Positions 8,113-17,906 of a stretch of DNA of 64,000 nucleotides are shown piece by piece. A program made the translations under genes and the position numbers. This DNA comes from Pseudomonadota bacterium (GTDB taxonomy: Bacteria; Pseudomonadota; Alphaproteobacteria; Acetobacterales; Acetobacteraceae), in assembly GCA_021801255.1 (NCBI GenBank), contig JAJYYH010000025.1:1-64000 (forward strand), read 5' to 3'. Each line of letters begins with the position of its first letter. Position 1 is the first letter of the stretch. The notes below the pieces were generated by a model. The model was not told the origin of the DNA and did no database searches. It saw only the letters and a program-made list of their open reading frames with translations.

Positions 8113-9144
8113 TCAAGCCGCGCGGCGGGTGAGCAGGCTCTCGGCGATCAGTGTTTCGGCGATCTGCACGGCGTTCAGGGCGGCGCCCTTGCGCAGGTTA
8201 TCGGCGACGCACCAGAAGGCGAGGCTGTTGGGCGCGGTCGGGTCGGCGCGCAGGCGGCTGACGAACACCGCGTCCTCGCCCTGACATTCGAGCGGCGTGA
8301 CATAGCCGCCATCCTCGCGCGTATCGACCACCTCGACGCCGGGGGCGGCGCGCAGCAGGCGCCGGGCCTCGGCCACGCTCACGGGGTTTTCGAAGGTCAC
8401 GTTCACCGCCTCGCCATGGCCGATGAACACCGGCACGCGCACGCAGGTGGCGAAAACCTGGATGTCGGGGTCAAGGATCTTGCGCGTCTCGACCGCCATT
8501 TTCCACTCTTCCTTGGTCGCGCCGTCGTCCATGAAACGGTCGATCTGGGGGATGCAGTTGAAGGCGATTTGCTTGGTGAATTGCTGCGGCGTGGTCGGGT
8601 CGCCGACAAAAACCGCGCGCGAATGGGCATAAAGCTCGTCCATCGCCTCCTTGCCCGCGCCCGAGACCGATTGATAGGTCGCGACCACCACCCGGCGGGC
8701 ATGGAAGCGCTCATGCAGCGGCTTCAGCGCCACCACCATCTGGATGGTGCTGCAATTGGGATTGGCGATGATGTTGCGCTTACGGAAATTCTTGAGGTGC
8801 TGCGGGTTGACCTCGGGCACCACCAGCGGCACGTCGGGCTCCATGCGGAACTGGCTGGTATTGTCGATCACCACGCAGCCGGCGGCGGCGGCGCGCGGCG
8901 CGTGCACCGCCGAGACCGCGGCGCCGGGGCTGAAGAGCCCGATATCCCAGCCGGAAAAGCCGAAACTTTCCAGGCTTTTGACCTGGAGCACGGCTTTTTC
9001 GCCGAACGATACCTCGCTGCCCGCCGAGCGGCCCGAGGCGACGGCGGCGACCTCGTCGATGGGAAAATCGCGCTCGGCGAGCGTCTTCAGCATCTCCCGC
9101 CCGACCGCGCCGGTGGCACCCACAACCGCGACCCTGAAGCCCAT
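8113..9144 (-). CDS. asd: Aspartate-semialdehyde dehydrogenase
   Basis: A protein of 343 residues. It reduces aspartyl phosphate to aspartate semialdehyde with NADPH for lysine, threonine, methionine and diaminopimelate synthesis. The N-terminal VAVVGATGAVGREML is the NADP-binding loop. The catalytic cysteine is C131 in IIANPNCSTIQ, and the substrate arginine/histidine region (CVRVPVFIGHGEAV) is present. AGGAG lies nine bases before ATG 9144; an upstream in-frame TTG at 9165 lies ahead of that site and is less likely. It stands alone, convergent with the radical SAM gene. Confidence 0.96.
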   Translation of the reverse strand: MGFRVAVVGATGAVGREMLKTLAERDFPIDEVAAVASGRSAGSEVSFGEKAVLQVKSLESFGFSGWDIGLFSPGAAVSAVHAPRAAAAGCVVIDNTSQFRMEPDVPLVVPEVNPQHLKNFRKRNIIANPNCSTIQMVVALKPLHERFHARRVVVATYQSVSGAGKEAMDELYAHSRAVFVGDPTTPQQFTKQIAFNCIPQIDRFMDDGATKEEWKMAVETRKILDPDIQVFATCVRVPVFIGHGEAVNVTFENPVSVAEARRLLRAAPGVEVVDTREDGGYVTPLECQGEDAVFVSRLRADPTAPNSLAFWCVADNLRKGAALNAVQIAETLIAESLLTRRAA

Positions 9145-9242
9145 GATCCCATGCTCCTGCTGCAACCGCGCTTTCGCGTGGCGGTATCGATATGCCCGGA
9201 ACGAGGCCGAGGCAACCTCCTTATCGGCAGGGGAGACCGCGC

Positions 9243-10961
9243 CTAGAGGCCGGGCGGCGGCATCGCCAGTTCGGGAACGCGGGCAAGGAGGGCCGCGTGG
9301 AGACTTTCGCGGCGCTGCCAGAGATCGCGATACCAGGCGATGCGGGGGAGGATTTGGGAGGCCAGCATGCGCGCCCGCGCCACCTCGGCGCGCGCCCGCA
9401 GGGCGAGGCTCTGGGTCATCGCCGGGTCGGCGAGCATCGCGCGCAGCTTCATTTCCAGCTCCTGCGGGTTACGAAAAATCATCCCCGTCTCGCCATCGGC
9501 GATGCTGCCGGCATAGACCGTATCGCTGGCGAGTGCCGCGACCCCCGCCGCGGCCGCCTCGATGAATTTGAGGTCGGATTTGCAGCGGTTGAATAGCGTG
9601 TCCTGGAGCGGCATGAACGAGATTTCGGCCTGCGCCAGGGCGGCGAGATAGTCGGGATAGTCGAGCATCGGGGAAAAGCTCTTGTGCGGGGTCGCCAGCG
9701 CCGCGAAGAAGCCGCGATCGTGCAAGACCTTGACCTGGAGGCGCGGGCCGGCCTCGGCGGCCACCCGGTTGAGCGCGGGGAGAAGCGCCGGCCAGTCCGC
9801 CTCGCGGTTGATCCCGGCGAAGAACAGGGTGAGCCGCGAGGGATCGGCGAAATTGACCGGCTCGCGCAACGCGCTCACCGCATTGGGAAATACCGCGACC
9901 TCGGGATTGGCGGCGCGCAGCACCTCGGCGAGCACGGGCGTCGTGGTCTGGATCGCATGCACGGCGCTGAAATTATACATCGGCCGCTGCTGCAATACCG
10001 GGATATAGTCGGGATGATCGTCGAATTCGCAGACCAGCAAATAGCCTTTTTGGATCAGCGGGCGGAGGCTCGCGAGCCCGCCCTCCCCGATCAGCGCCGG
10101 GCGATGCAGGATGACGATGCTCGGCCCCTCGGGCGCCTGGGCGGCGAGCGTGCGGAGATCGGCGAGGCCGGCGCGGATTTCGGGGTCGGTCGCGAGCCCC
10201 CGCATCGGCTCGATCACCCGCACATGGCTGACGCCGCCCACCGGCTTGAGCATGGTGGAAAATACCGTCAGACGCTCGGGCGGGCTCGGCCGCGCCCGCC
10301 AGATATACTGGAGTGGCAAAGCGCGGCGCGCGTATTCCTCGGGGGTGACGCCGAGCGCCTGGAGCGCCGGCGTGATGGCCAGGATGAAACGCTGGCCTTT
10401 TTCCGGCTCGAACACCCGCGGCGCGCTGTCGAGCGGGACGAGGCCGGCCTCGGTCAGCGCCCGGCGCAGGGTTTCCGCCGAAAACCAGCGCAGATGGGTG
10501 CGATCGAAGAGGCCGGTTTCCTCATAGGCCCAGCGTCCCTGGAGCAGGCGCGCGACGAAGCTCCAATGCTCGACATTGGGCACACAGGCGAGCAGCACGC
10601 CTTGCGGGGCGAGCAGGGCGGCATGGCGGCGGAGCAAGGCCCAGGGGTCGCGCAGATGTTCGAGCACGTCGCCGTAGATCAGGCAATCGAACGTCCCCTT
10701 GAGCGCATCGGGAAAGGAAAGGGCCTCGATATCGCCCACGAAAACCTGATCGAGCCGGGTTTTGGCACGCGCCGCGGCGCCGGCGTCGGTCTCGATGCCG
10801 ATGACCTGGGCGGCAGGATTACGTTGCTTGAACCGTGCCCCGAGCACGCCGGTGCCACAGCCGATATCGAGCACGCGGCGCGACCAGAGCGGGATACGCT
10901 CAAGGAGATCGGGATTATAGGCGTCCGGGTAGGGGTAGGGGGCCGACGCGCCGGCCGACAT
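9243..10961 (-). CDS. SAM-dependent methyltransferase fused to a glycosyltransferase
   Basis: A protein of 572 residues with two modules. Residues ~1-200 form a class I methyltransferase: VLDIGCGTGVLGARF, acidic IGIETDAGAA, and CLIYGDVLEHLRDPW. From ~225 on is a GT4-like glycosyltransferase-type domain (FSTMLKPVGGVSHVRVIEPM, LTLFFAGINREADWP, and FIEAAAAGVAALASDTVYAG, where the family's sugar-nucleotide glutamate would sit). The start codon follows the ugd stop directly with no gap, so the two are co-transcribed. Together they suggest synthesis of a uronic-acid-containing, methylated surface polysaccharide; the exact sugar is unknown. Gene fission or fusion is possible in relatives. Confidence 0.8.
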   Translation of the reverse strand: MSAGASAPYPYPDAYNPDLLERIPLWSRRVLDIGCGTGVLGARFKQRNPAAQVIGIETDAGAAARAKTRLDQVFVGDIEALSFPDALKGTFDCLIYGDVLEHLRDPWALLRRHAALLAPQGVLLACVPNVEHWSFVARLLQGRWAYEETGLFDRTHLRWFSAETLRRALTEAGLVPLDSAPRVFEPEKGQRFILAITPALQALGVTPEEYARRALPLQYIWRARPSPPERLTVFSTMLKPVGGVSHVRVIEPMRGLATDPEIRAGLADLRTLAAQAPEGPSIVILHRPALIGEGGLASLRPLIQKGYLLVCEFDDHPDYIPVLQQRPMYNFSAVHAIQTTTPVLAEVLRAANPEVAVFPNAVSALREPVNFADPSRLTLFFAGINREADWPALLPALNRVAAEAGPRLQVKVLHDRGFFAALATPHKSFSPMLDYPDYLAALAQAEISFMPLQDTLFNRCKSDLKFIEAAAAGVAALASDTVYAGSIADGETGMIFRNPQELEMKLRAMLADPAMTQSLALRARAEVARARMLASQILPRIAWYRDLWQRRESLHAALLARVPELAMPPPGL

Positions 10962-12275
10962 TCACCCGCTCCGCCGGCCGATGCCGTGATAGGCGAAGCC
11001 AGCGCCGCGCATCGCCGCGGGGTCGAAAATATTACGCAGATCGACAATTACCCGCCCGCGCATGGTCTCGGCGAGGCGCGCGGTCGCGAGGGCGCGGAAC
11101 TCGTTCCATTCGGTGATGACCACCAGCGCATCTGCCCCCTCGGCGGCCTTGAGCGCGCTCTGGCAGTATTCGACCTGTTCGGGCAAAAGCGCGCGCGCCT
11201 GTTCCATGCCCTGCGGATCGTAGGCCGCGACCCGCGCGCCGTCACCGATGAGACGCGAGACGATGGGGAGTGCCGGCGAATCGCGCATATCGTCGGTCTC
11301 GGGCTTGAAGGTGAGGCCAAGTACGGCGATGGTTTTGCCGCGCACCGAGCCGCCGCAGGCGGCGATGATGCGCGCCGCCATCCCCGCCTTGCGCGCATCG
11401 TTCACCGCGACCACGCTCTCGATCAGCCGGCTCGGCGCGCCGGCGTCCTGGGCGATGCGCATCAGGGCGAGGGTATCCTTGGGGAAGCAGGAACCGCCGA
11501 AGCCGGGGCCGGGATGGAGGAATTTGCGCCCGATGCGGCCATCGAGCCCGATGCCGCGCGCGACATCATGCACATCCGCCCCGGTTTTTTCCGCCAGATC
11601 GGCCATCTCGTTGATGAAGGCGACCTTCATGGCGAGAAAGGCGTTGGCCGCGTATTTGGTCAGCTCGGCGGTTTCGAGATTGGTAAAGACGATCGGCGTT
11701 TCGATGAGATAGAGCGGGCGATAGATCTGGCGCAGCACCTCGCGCGCGGCCTCGTCCTCGACCCCGATCACCACCCGGTCGGGGCGCATGAAATCGGCGA
11801 TCGCACTCCCCTCGCGCAAAAATTCCGGGTTCGACGCCACCGCGCAGGCGAGATCGGGGCGGACCTCGGCGAGCAATTGCGCGATGCGCCGCCCGGTGCC
11901 GACCGGCACCGTCGATTTGGTGACGATTACCGCGGGATGGGTGAGCGCGCGCGCCACCTGCTCGGCGGCGGCAAACACATAGGAGAGGTCGGCGTGGCCA
12001 TCGCCGCGCCGGCTCGGCGTGCCGACGGCGATGAACACCGCCCCGGTTTCGGCGAGGGCCGCCGGCAGATCGGCGGTGAAGGAAAGCCGCCCGGACGCGA
12101 CGTTGGCCGCGACCAGCGCCTCCAGCCCTGGCTCGTAGATCGGCATGCGCCCGGCGCGGAGTTCGGCGAGCTTGCCGGGATCGGCCTCCACCACCGCGAC
12201 CTCGACGCCGAATTCCGCGAAACAGGCGGCCGAGACCAGCCCGACATAGCCGCCACCGATCATCGTGATACGCAT
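10962..12275 (-). CDS. ugd: UDP-glucose 6-dehydrogenase
   Basis: A protein of 437 residues, the family's normal length. It oxidises UDP-glucose twice with NAD+ to UDP-glucuronate. The N-terminal MRITMIGGGYVGLVSAACF is the NAD site, AVGTPSRRGDGHADLSYV follows, and the catalytic cysteine lies in GPGFGGSCFPKDTLALM. The C-terminal nucleotide-sugar domain ends in VIVDLRNIFDP. It is the upstream partner of the methyltransferase-glycosyltransferase fusion and supplies an activated sugar acid for envelope polysaccharide. Confidence 0.95.
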   Translation of the reverse strand: MRITMIGGGYVGLVSAACFAEFGVEVAVVEADPGKLAELRAGRMPIYEPGLEALVAANVASGRLSFTADLPAALAETGAVFIAVGTPSRRGDGHADLSYVFAAAEQVARALTHPAVIVTKSTVPVGTGRRIAQLLAEVRPDLACAVASNPEFLREGSAIADFMRPDRVVIGVEDEAAREVLRQIYRPLYLIETPIVFTNLETAELTKYAANAFLAMKVAFINEMADLAEKTGADVHDVARGIGLDGRIGRKFLHPGPGFGGSCFPKDTLALMRIAQDAGAPSRLIESVVAVNDARKAGMAARIIAACGGSVRGKTIAVLGLTFKPETDDMRDSPALPIVSRLIGDGARVAAYDPQGMEQARALLPEQVEYCQSALKAAEGADALVVITEWNEFRALATARLAETMRGRVIVDLRNIFDPAAMRGAGFAYHGIGRRSG

Positions 12276-12396
12276 GCAAGCCCCTTCCGCCCTTGGTGAT
12301 CACGCCAGAGCGCTGGCTCGGCTCGCCTTGCCCGCGCGGCCGGGCGATATAGCAGGGATTTCGTCAATTTAGCGTATAGATCGTGCCGCCCTGCGA

Positions 12397-12744
12397 TCAG
12401 GCGCGCGATTGCGCGAGGATGCTTTTTTCCAGGGCTTCGGCGGCGGCGTTCCATTTCTCGACGATATTGGGGTCGGCCGGCGGATTGGTCTCGTGCAGCG
12501 AGAAGCCCTCGGGGGTGTATTCGACCAGCACCGTCACCCCGTCCTTGACCGCCATGAGATGGCCGGGATCATCCGTGGTGATGGTCCAGCCGAGCCCGGT
12601 CGCGGCGCGACGGATCTGCGCCTGGCGCGCCTCCTGGGTGCCGATCGGCGAGGCGAAGGGCTCGCCCATGATCTCATAGGGCGTCGTCACCGCACACGCG
12701 GCGAGGGTCAGAAAACCCAGCAGGAACAGCATGCGTGGCGGCAT
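12397..12744 (-). CDS. Small lipoprotein of unknown function
   Basis: A protein of 115 residues. The start is placed at ATG 12744, because AAGGAG lies eight bases upstream and the next residues form a lipoprotein signal (MLFLLGFLTLAAC, lipobox L-A-A-C near residue 16). The mature part contains PYEIMGEPFASPIGTQEAR and alternating strands but no domain I recognise. The length suggests a small periplasmic lipoprotein anchored by a lipidated cysteine. It lies downstream of the alpha/beta hydrolase gene on the same strand, with a 149-base gap. Confidence 0.65.
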   Translation of the reverse strand: MPPRMLFLLGFLTLAACAVTTPYEIMGEPFASPIGTQEARQAQIRRAATGLGWTITTDDPGHLMAVKDGVTVLVEYTPEGFSLHETNPPADPNIVEKWNAAAEALEKSILAQSRA

Positions 12745-12893
12745 CAGACACGCTCCTTCGGCGAGAGGACAAGAACCAAGACGATCCGCGCGCCAGAACC
12801 GCCGGGCGGCCAGGCTCGGCCTTTCCATAAAGCCCCGGCGCATCAACCGCAATGCTCGGAAAGCCCGCGGCGATCGGCAGGGCGATGGAAAAA

Positions 12894-13940
12894 TCACCCG
12901 CGTCGCGCGGCCAGCCAGGCCTCGGCGGCCTGGCCGGCGCCGGAGGGAAGCGGGGCGGACGGCGCGGCGATCCAGGCGAGGATATCGCCGATCGGCGCCG
13001 CGCGGGCGTGATCGCGGAGCAGCAGGTGGTAGGCGTCGGGGTAGTAGGCGAAACGGATTTGCGGATCGTGGCGGGCTTCCAGCCGGCGCCAGGCGTGCAG
13101 CATGGCGTGCGGCGGTATCAGTTCGTCCTTGCCGCCATAGAGGAAAAGCGCGGGCTGCGCGAAGTCGCGGCTGGCCGCCAGCGCCTGGTCCATCAGATCG
13201 ACCAGGCCACGCGTGGTATCGAGGCGGGTGCGGCGGATGGTGAGGGGGTCGGTGGAGAGGCGGATCAGCGCGTCGAGATTATCGCTCGCGGTGATGTGCG
13301 CGGCACTCCCAGTCAGCCGCCAGCCCGGCGCGAGAGTGGAGCTGAGCCAGAGCGTGCCGCGGATCAGGGGGTTCATCTCGGCGCGGCCCCACACCGCCGG
13401 GGCGACCAGCACATAGCCCGCGACGGGCGGCGGGTGCGGGCTGGTCGCCAGACACATCAGCACCGCGCCGCCCATGCTTTCGCCCAGCAGATAGAGCGGG
13501 GTCGCGGGATGGCGGGTTTGCACGGCCATGGCCATGGTCGCGGCATCAGCAACGAGGGCGCGGCTGCCGGGCCAGAATCCGCGCTGCGGCGCGGCGCCAA
13601 ATCCGCGCTGATCGGGGGCGTAGAGCGCGATGCCGGCGCGGTTGAAGGCCGGTGCCGCATATTCGAAGGCATCGCGGCTGTCGTTAAAGCCATGCAGCGC
13701 GAGCATGACGGCGCGTGGAACCGCCGCGCCGTCGGCGGGATAGAGGCGATAGGGCAGACGCACCCCGCCGGCCATGACGAAATGGCCCGAGACCGGCCCG
13801 GCGGGGCTCGGCCGGGAGAGGACGGGAAGCGGCCGGGCGGCGCAGGCCGCCAGAAACGCGGCGCAGGCACCGGTCAGGCCGCGCCGTCCGATGGTTCTGG
13901 CGGGCGAAGCGGTTGAAACCATGGAGCGCATCGCTATCAT
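12894..13940 (-). CDS. Alpha/beta hydrolase, monoacylglycerol-lipase-like lipoprotein
   Basis: A protein of 348 residues from ATG 13940; ATGs at 13931 or 13922 are equally possible. The N-terminus has a basic stretch and a lipobox (LTGACAAFLAAC), so it is probably membrane-anchored in the periplasm. The hydrolase core shows the oxyanion region MLALHGFNDSRDAF, the DQRGFG motif, the nucleophile elbow YLLGESMGGAVL and a C-terminal DAYHLLLRD with the catalytic histidine. These match the Hydrolase_4 / monoglyceride lipase group. The substrate is unknown. It is divergent from the zinc-finger/polA pair. Confidence 0.85.
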   Translation of the reverse strand: MIAMRSMVSTASPARTIGRRGLTGACAAFLAACAARPLPVLSRPSPAGPVSGHFVMAGGVRLPYRLYPADGAAVPRAVMLALHGFNDSRDAFEYAAPAFNRAGIALYAPDQRGFGAAPQRGFWPGSRALVADAATMAMAVQTRHPATPLYLLGESMGGAVLMCLATSPHPPPVAGYVLVAPAVWGRAEMNPLIRGTLWLSSTLAPGWRLTGSAAHITASDNLDALIRLSTDPLTIRRTRLDTTRGLVDLMDQALAASRDFAQPALFLYGGKDELIPPHAMLHAWRRLEARHDPQIRFAYYPDAYHLLLRDHARAAPIGDILAWIAAPSAPLPSGAGQAAEAWLAARRG

Positions 13941-13972
13941 CCCGCCCGCATCGCGACCAGAGAGGACGGCCC

Positions 13973-14176
13973 ATGCCCGACGGCGCCCCGACCCAAGCTC
14001 CCACCCCGACCGAGATCATCCATGTCGATCAGCGCGTCGTCGCCTGCGATGGCGGCGACGGGCCGCTCGGCCATCCCCGCGTCTATCTGCGCATCCCCGA
14101 CCGCCAGGTGATGTGCCCCTATTGCTCGCGCCTCTATGTTCTGAACGAGGGCGTGTCCCCCGCCCTCGAGCATTGA
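13973..14176 (+). CDS. Zinc-finger CHCC-type small protein
   Basis: A protein of 67 residues starting at ATG 13973 (AGAGGAC just upstream). It has the zf-CHCC arrangement: C in VVACDGG, H in GHPRVYL, and the knuckle CPYC in RQVMCPYCSRLYVL. Bacterial members are short and resemble the zinc-binding domain of the mitochondrial complex I subunit NDUFS6. They are commonly encoded singly in alphaproteobacteria. Its stop lies three bases before polA, so the two are probably co-transcribed. No function is established. Confidence 0.88.
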   Translation: MPDGAPTQAPTPTEIIHVDQRVVACDGGDGPLGHPRVYLRIPDRQVMCPYCSRLYVLNEGVSPALEH

Positions 14177-14179
14177 GGC

Positions 14180-16930
14180 ATGACCGAAGCCGCAGCCGGG
14201 ACGAGCGCGGCGACGCGGCCGCATCTCGTCCTGCCGCATCTCATCCTGATCGACGGCTCGGGCTTCATTTTTCGCGCCTTCCACGCCCTGCCGCCGATGA
14301 CCCGGCCGGACGGCACGCCGGTCAACGCCGTGCTCGGCTTCACCAACATGCTCGCGCGGTTCCTGCGCGAGCACACCGGCAGCCATCTCGCGGTAATTTT
14401 CGACGCCGGGCGACAGACCTTCCGCAATCGTCTCTATCCGCCCTACAAGGCGCAGCGCCCGGAGACGCCGTCCGAACTCGTCCCGCAATTCGCCCTGGTG
14501 CGCGAGGCCGCCGAGGCCTTCGGCGTGCCCGCCATCGAGGCCGCCGATTGGGAGGCCGATGACCTGATCGCCGCCTACGCCCGCGCCGCTACGACCGCCG
14601 GCGGCGAGGTCACCATCGTCTCCTCCGACAAGGATCTGATGCAGCTCATTGGCGGGGGAATAAAAATGCTCGACCCGATCCGCCAGAAGCCGATCGGGCC
14701 GGCCGAGGTGGTGGCAAAATTCGGCGTCGCGCCGGAAAAATTGATCGATCTCCAGGCGCTGATGGGCGACAGCGTGGACAATATTCCTGGCGTGCCGGGG
14801 ATCGGGCCGAAAACCGCGGCGCAACTGATCGACGAATACGGCTCGCTGGAGGCGGTGCTGGCGGCGGCGCCGGGGATGAAACCCTCGAAGCGCCAGGAGG
14901 CGCTGGTCGCGCATGCCGCGGCGGCGCGGCTGTCGCGCGCCCTCGTGACACTGCGTGACGATGCGCCGCTGCCGCTGCCGCTCGAGGCGTTGGCGCTGAA
15001 GCCGCCCGATACCGCGCGGCTCGCCGCCTGGCTGGCGCGCCAGGATTTTCGCAGCGTCTTGCATCGCCTCGGGCTCGAAGCGCCGGCCGCCGCGCCGGCG
15101 CCGGTTGCCGATGACGCGGCGCCGCCCTTCGGTCCTTATGCGTGCGTCACCGACACGGCGACCCTTGCCGCCTGGATCGCGGCGGCGCGGGAGGCGGGCC
15201 TGGTCGCGCTCGATACCGAAACCGACGGGCTCGATGCCCAACGCGCCCAACTGATCGGGTTTTCGCTGGCCACCGCGCCGGGGCATGCCTGCTACGTGCC
15301 GCTTCGCCATGTTGGCGAGGGTCCACGGATCACGCTTGCACACGCCCGCGCCGCGCTCGACCCATTGCTCGGCGATCCCTCGGTGCTGAAAATTTTCCAG
15401 AACGCCAAATTCGACCTCGCCATTCTCGACGGCGCCGGTTTTTCCGCCATCGCGCCGCTCGATGATACGATGCTGATCTCCTACGCCCAGGCCGCCGGCG
15501 CGCATGGCCATGGCATGGACGAACTCTCGTTGCTGCATCTTGGCCATCGCCCGATCAGCTACGACGAGGCGACGGGCACCGGGCGCACCCGCCAGGCCTT
15601 CGCCGAAGTGCCGCTCGATCGCGCCACCGCCTATGCCGCCGAGGATGCCGATGTCACGCTGCGGCTCTGGCACAAGCTCCGTCCCGCCTTGCGCGAAAAC
15701 CACGCGCTCGCGCTCTATGAGCAGGTGGATCGGCGGCTGATCAAGGTGCTGCTGGCGATGGAAACGGCGGGGGTGAAGGTCGATGCCGCCGAATTGTCGC
15801 GCATTTCCGAGGAGTTCGCCCAGCGCATGGCGGTGATGGAGCGTGACATCCATGCGCTGGTCGGCCACGCGTTCAACCTCGGCAGCCCCAAGCAGCTCGG
15901 CGCGGTGTTGTTCGATGAGATGAAACTCCCTGGCGGCAAGCGGATGAAAACCGGCGCCTGGGGAACCGATGCCGCGGTGTTGCAGACGCTCGCCGAGGAG
16001 GGCCACGAGCTGCCCGCCCGCATTCTCGAATGGCGCCAGCTCGCCAAGCTCAAATCGACCTATACGGATGCGCTGGTGACGCAGATCAATCCGCGAACCA
16101 ACCGTGTGCACACCAGCTTCGCGATGGCCGCGACCAGCACCGGGCGGCTCTCCTCGACCGATCCCAACCTGCAAAACATCCCGGTGCGCACCGAGGAAGG
16201 CGGGCGCATCCGCCGTGCTTTCATCGCCGAGGCCGGCCATGTCCTGGTCAGCGCCGATTATTCGCAGATCGAACTGCGCCTGCTCGCCCATGTCGCCGAT
16301 ATCGCGGCCCTCAAGAAAAGTTTCGCCGAGGGCGAGGATATCCACGCGCGCACCGCCTCCGAAGTGTTCGGCGTGCCGATCGCCGGAATGGATCCGCTCA
16401 CCCGCCGGCGGGCGAAAGCGATCAATTTCGGCATCATCTACGGCATCAGCGCCTTCGGCCTGGCCCGTCAGCTCGGCATCTCGCCACAGGAAGCGCGGAT
16501 TTACATCGCGGCCTATTTCGCCCGCTACCCCGAAATCCAAGCCTACATGGAACGGATGAAGGATCAGGCCCGCACCCGCGGCTACGTGCTGACGCCGTTC
16601 GGCCGGCGCTGCTACGTCCCCGGCATCGCGGAGCGCAACGCCGCGCGCCGCGCCTATGCCGAGCGCCAGGCGATCAATGCGCCACTGCAGGGGGGGGCGG
16701 CCGATATCATCAAACGCGCCATGGTGCGTCTGCCCGAGGCCCTCGCCGGAGCCGGGCTCGCGGCGCGGCTTTTATTGCAAGTTCATGATGAATTGCTGTT
16801 CGAGGCGCCACGGCACGAGGGCGAGGCCACCGCCCGGCTGGCGCGCGACGTGATGCAGGAAGCGGCCTCGCTCAGCGTGCCGCTGGTGGTCGAGACCGGG
16901 ATCGGAGAAAACTGGGCCGCGGCGCATTGA
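14180..16930 (+). CDS. polA: DNA polymerase I
   Basis: A protein of 916 residues with all three activities visible. Residues ~10-300 are the 5'-nuclease (LILIDGSGFIFRAFHAL, DWEADDLIAAYA, GDSVDNIPGVPGIGPKTA). Residues ~315-510 are a 3'-5' proofreading exonuclease with intact acidic residues (ALDTETDGLD, FQNAKFDLAILD). The polymerase domain follows, with SADYSQIELRLLAHV (motif A), RRRAKAINFGIIYG (motif B) and LLQVHDELLFEAP (motif C). It fills gaps in repair and removes Okazaki primers. Unlike some bacterial PolI, the exonuclease looks active. Confidence 0.98.
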   Translation: MTEAAAGTSAATRPHLVLPHLILIDGSGFIFRAFHALPPMTRPDGTPVNAVLGFTNMLARFLREHTGSHLAVIFDAGRQTFRNRLYPPYKAQRPETPSELVPQFALVREAAEAFGVPAIEAADWEADDLIAAYARAATTAGGEVTIVSSDKDLMQLIGGGIKMLDPIRQKPIGPAEVVAKFGVAPEKLIDLQALMGDSVDNIPGVPGIGPKTAAQLIDEYGSLEAVLAAAPGMKPSKRQEALVAHAAAARLSRALVTLRDDAPLPLPLEALALKPPDTARLAAWLARQDFRSVLHRLGLEAPAAAPAPVADDAAPPFGPYACVTDTATLAAWIAAAREAGLVALDTETDGLDAQRAQLIGFSLATAPGHACYVPLRHVGEGPRITLAHARAALDPLLGDPSVLKIFQNAKFDLAILDGAGFSAIAPLDDTMLISYAQAAGAHGHGMDELSLLHLGHRPISYDEATGTGRTRQAFAEVPLDRATAYAAEDADVTLRLWHKLRPALRENHALALYEQVDRRLIKVLLAMETAGVKVDAAELSRISEEFAQRMAVMERDIHALVGHAFNLGSPKQLGAVLFDEMKLPGGKRMKTGAWGTDAAVLQTLAEEGHELPARILEWRQLAKLKSTYTDALVTQINPRTNRVHTSFAMAATSTGRLSSTDPNLQNIPVRTEEGGRIRRAFIAEAGHVLVSADYSQIELRLLAHVADIAALKKSFAEGEDIHARTASEVFGVPIAGMDPLTRRRAKAINFGIIYGISAFGLARQLGISPQEARIYIAAYFARYPEIQAYMERMKDQARTRGYVLTPFGRRCYVPGIAERNAARRAYAERQAINAPLQGGAADIIKRAMVRLPEALAGAGLAARLLLQVHDELLFEAPRHEGEATARLARDVMQEAASLSVPLVVETGIGENWAAAH

Positions 16931-16993
16931 GCCCCAGGGGATGAGCCCCAGCGGATGAAGCCCGGGCGGTGAGCCCCGGGTGGCATGCGCCGC

Positions 16994-17689
16994 TCACGCC
17001 CGTTCATCGGGCAAAATCATATAGTTTGTTTTGCCCTCGTAGCGCTGAAACGCATCCACCCGGCGATAGCGGGCGCTCGCGCACCAGGCCGCGAAAGTCG
17101 GAGCATTGTGGTCATCGACCTCGATGAAAATCGCCGGGCGCCACAGCGCGATGGTCTGGGCCAGCCCCGCCAGCACCGCCATTTCACCGCCCTCGACATC
17201 GATTTTCAGGAAATCGACCCGGCGATGAGCCAGCACCTCGTCGCCGGCGATGCCGCGTACGCGTCCCGCGGGATCGGGCTCTACCATGGTGAGGCCGAGA
17301 TTGTTGGGGTCGGGCTGCACCAACTTTGCCATGCCCGCCCCGGCGGCAAGCGCGAAACCGAGGCAAGAAGTGTCGCATTTCGCCAAAGCGTTAAGGAGGA
17401 TGTTGACCTGCAAAATCTCGATCGCGATCGGATTGACCTCGAAAGTGATAATGCGCTGGGGATTGCAGAATTTCTCGATGAAAATCGTGTGGTTGCCGAT
17501 GTTCGTGCCAATATCGATAAAAACACCACCTTCATGGAAATGCCGCGAGATGATGGCCAGTTCCTCACGTTCATAAAAAATGCCTTGTAAATGATGCGAC
17601 TGGATATAATCCTGCGAATTATGCACAAAAAACCGGATATCGCGATCCTGGATGCGGGTTGCCACAATGGTTCCTGAGAGTGTTCTCAT
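16994..17689 (-). CDS. FkbM-family methyltransferase
   Basis: A protein of 231 residues. The SAM-binding motif FIDIGTNIGNHTIFI follows an N-terminal cap; ITFEVNPIAIEIL supplies the acidic loop. The family signature VDFLKIDVEGGEMAVLAGL is near residue 160, and the C-terminal stretch (YMILPDE) is typical. FkbM proteins O-methylate sugars or small molecules, often in polysaccharide or secondary-metabolite loci. No such locus is adjacent here. It is convergent with polA. The 217 bases upstream are relatively AT-rich. Confidence 0.85.
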   Translation of the reverse strand: MRTLSGTIVATRIQDRDIRFFVHNSQDYIQSHHLQGIFYEREELAIISRHFHEGGVFIDIGTNIGNHTIFIEKFCNPQRIITFEVNPIAIEILQVNILLNALAKCDTSCLGFALAAGAGMAKLVQPDPNNLGLTMVEPDPAGRVRGIAGDEVLAHRRVDFLKIDVEGGEMAVLAGLAQTIALWRPAIFIEVDDHNAPTFAAWCASARYRRVDAFQRYEGKTNYMILPDERA

Positions 17690-17906
17690 CGGAGCCTTCC
17701 GTGGTTGGGAATTGCTTATCCTAGGTCATGCGGCGACGCGCGTTTATCGCGACGCGTCGTATCTGGGGGGCAGCCGCGCGCGCCAACATGCGTTTGTATG
17801 ATGTGGTATACCCTGTAAATGAAATTTTGCAAGGTTCTTGATCTCACAAGGGCCTGCGGAGACTATCTCGCAGCAAAATAGGGTCGGGGCCGCGTCCGGG
17901 TTTTTA

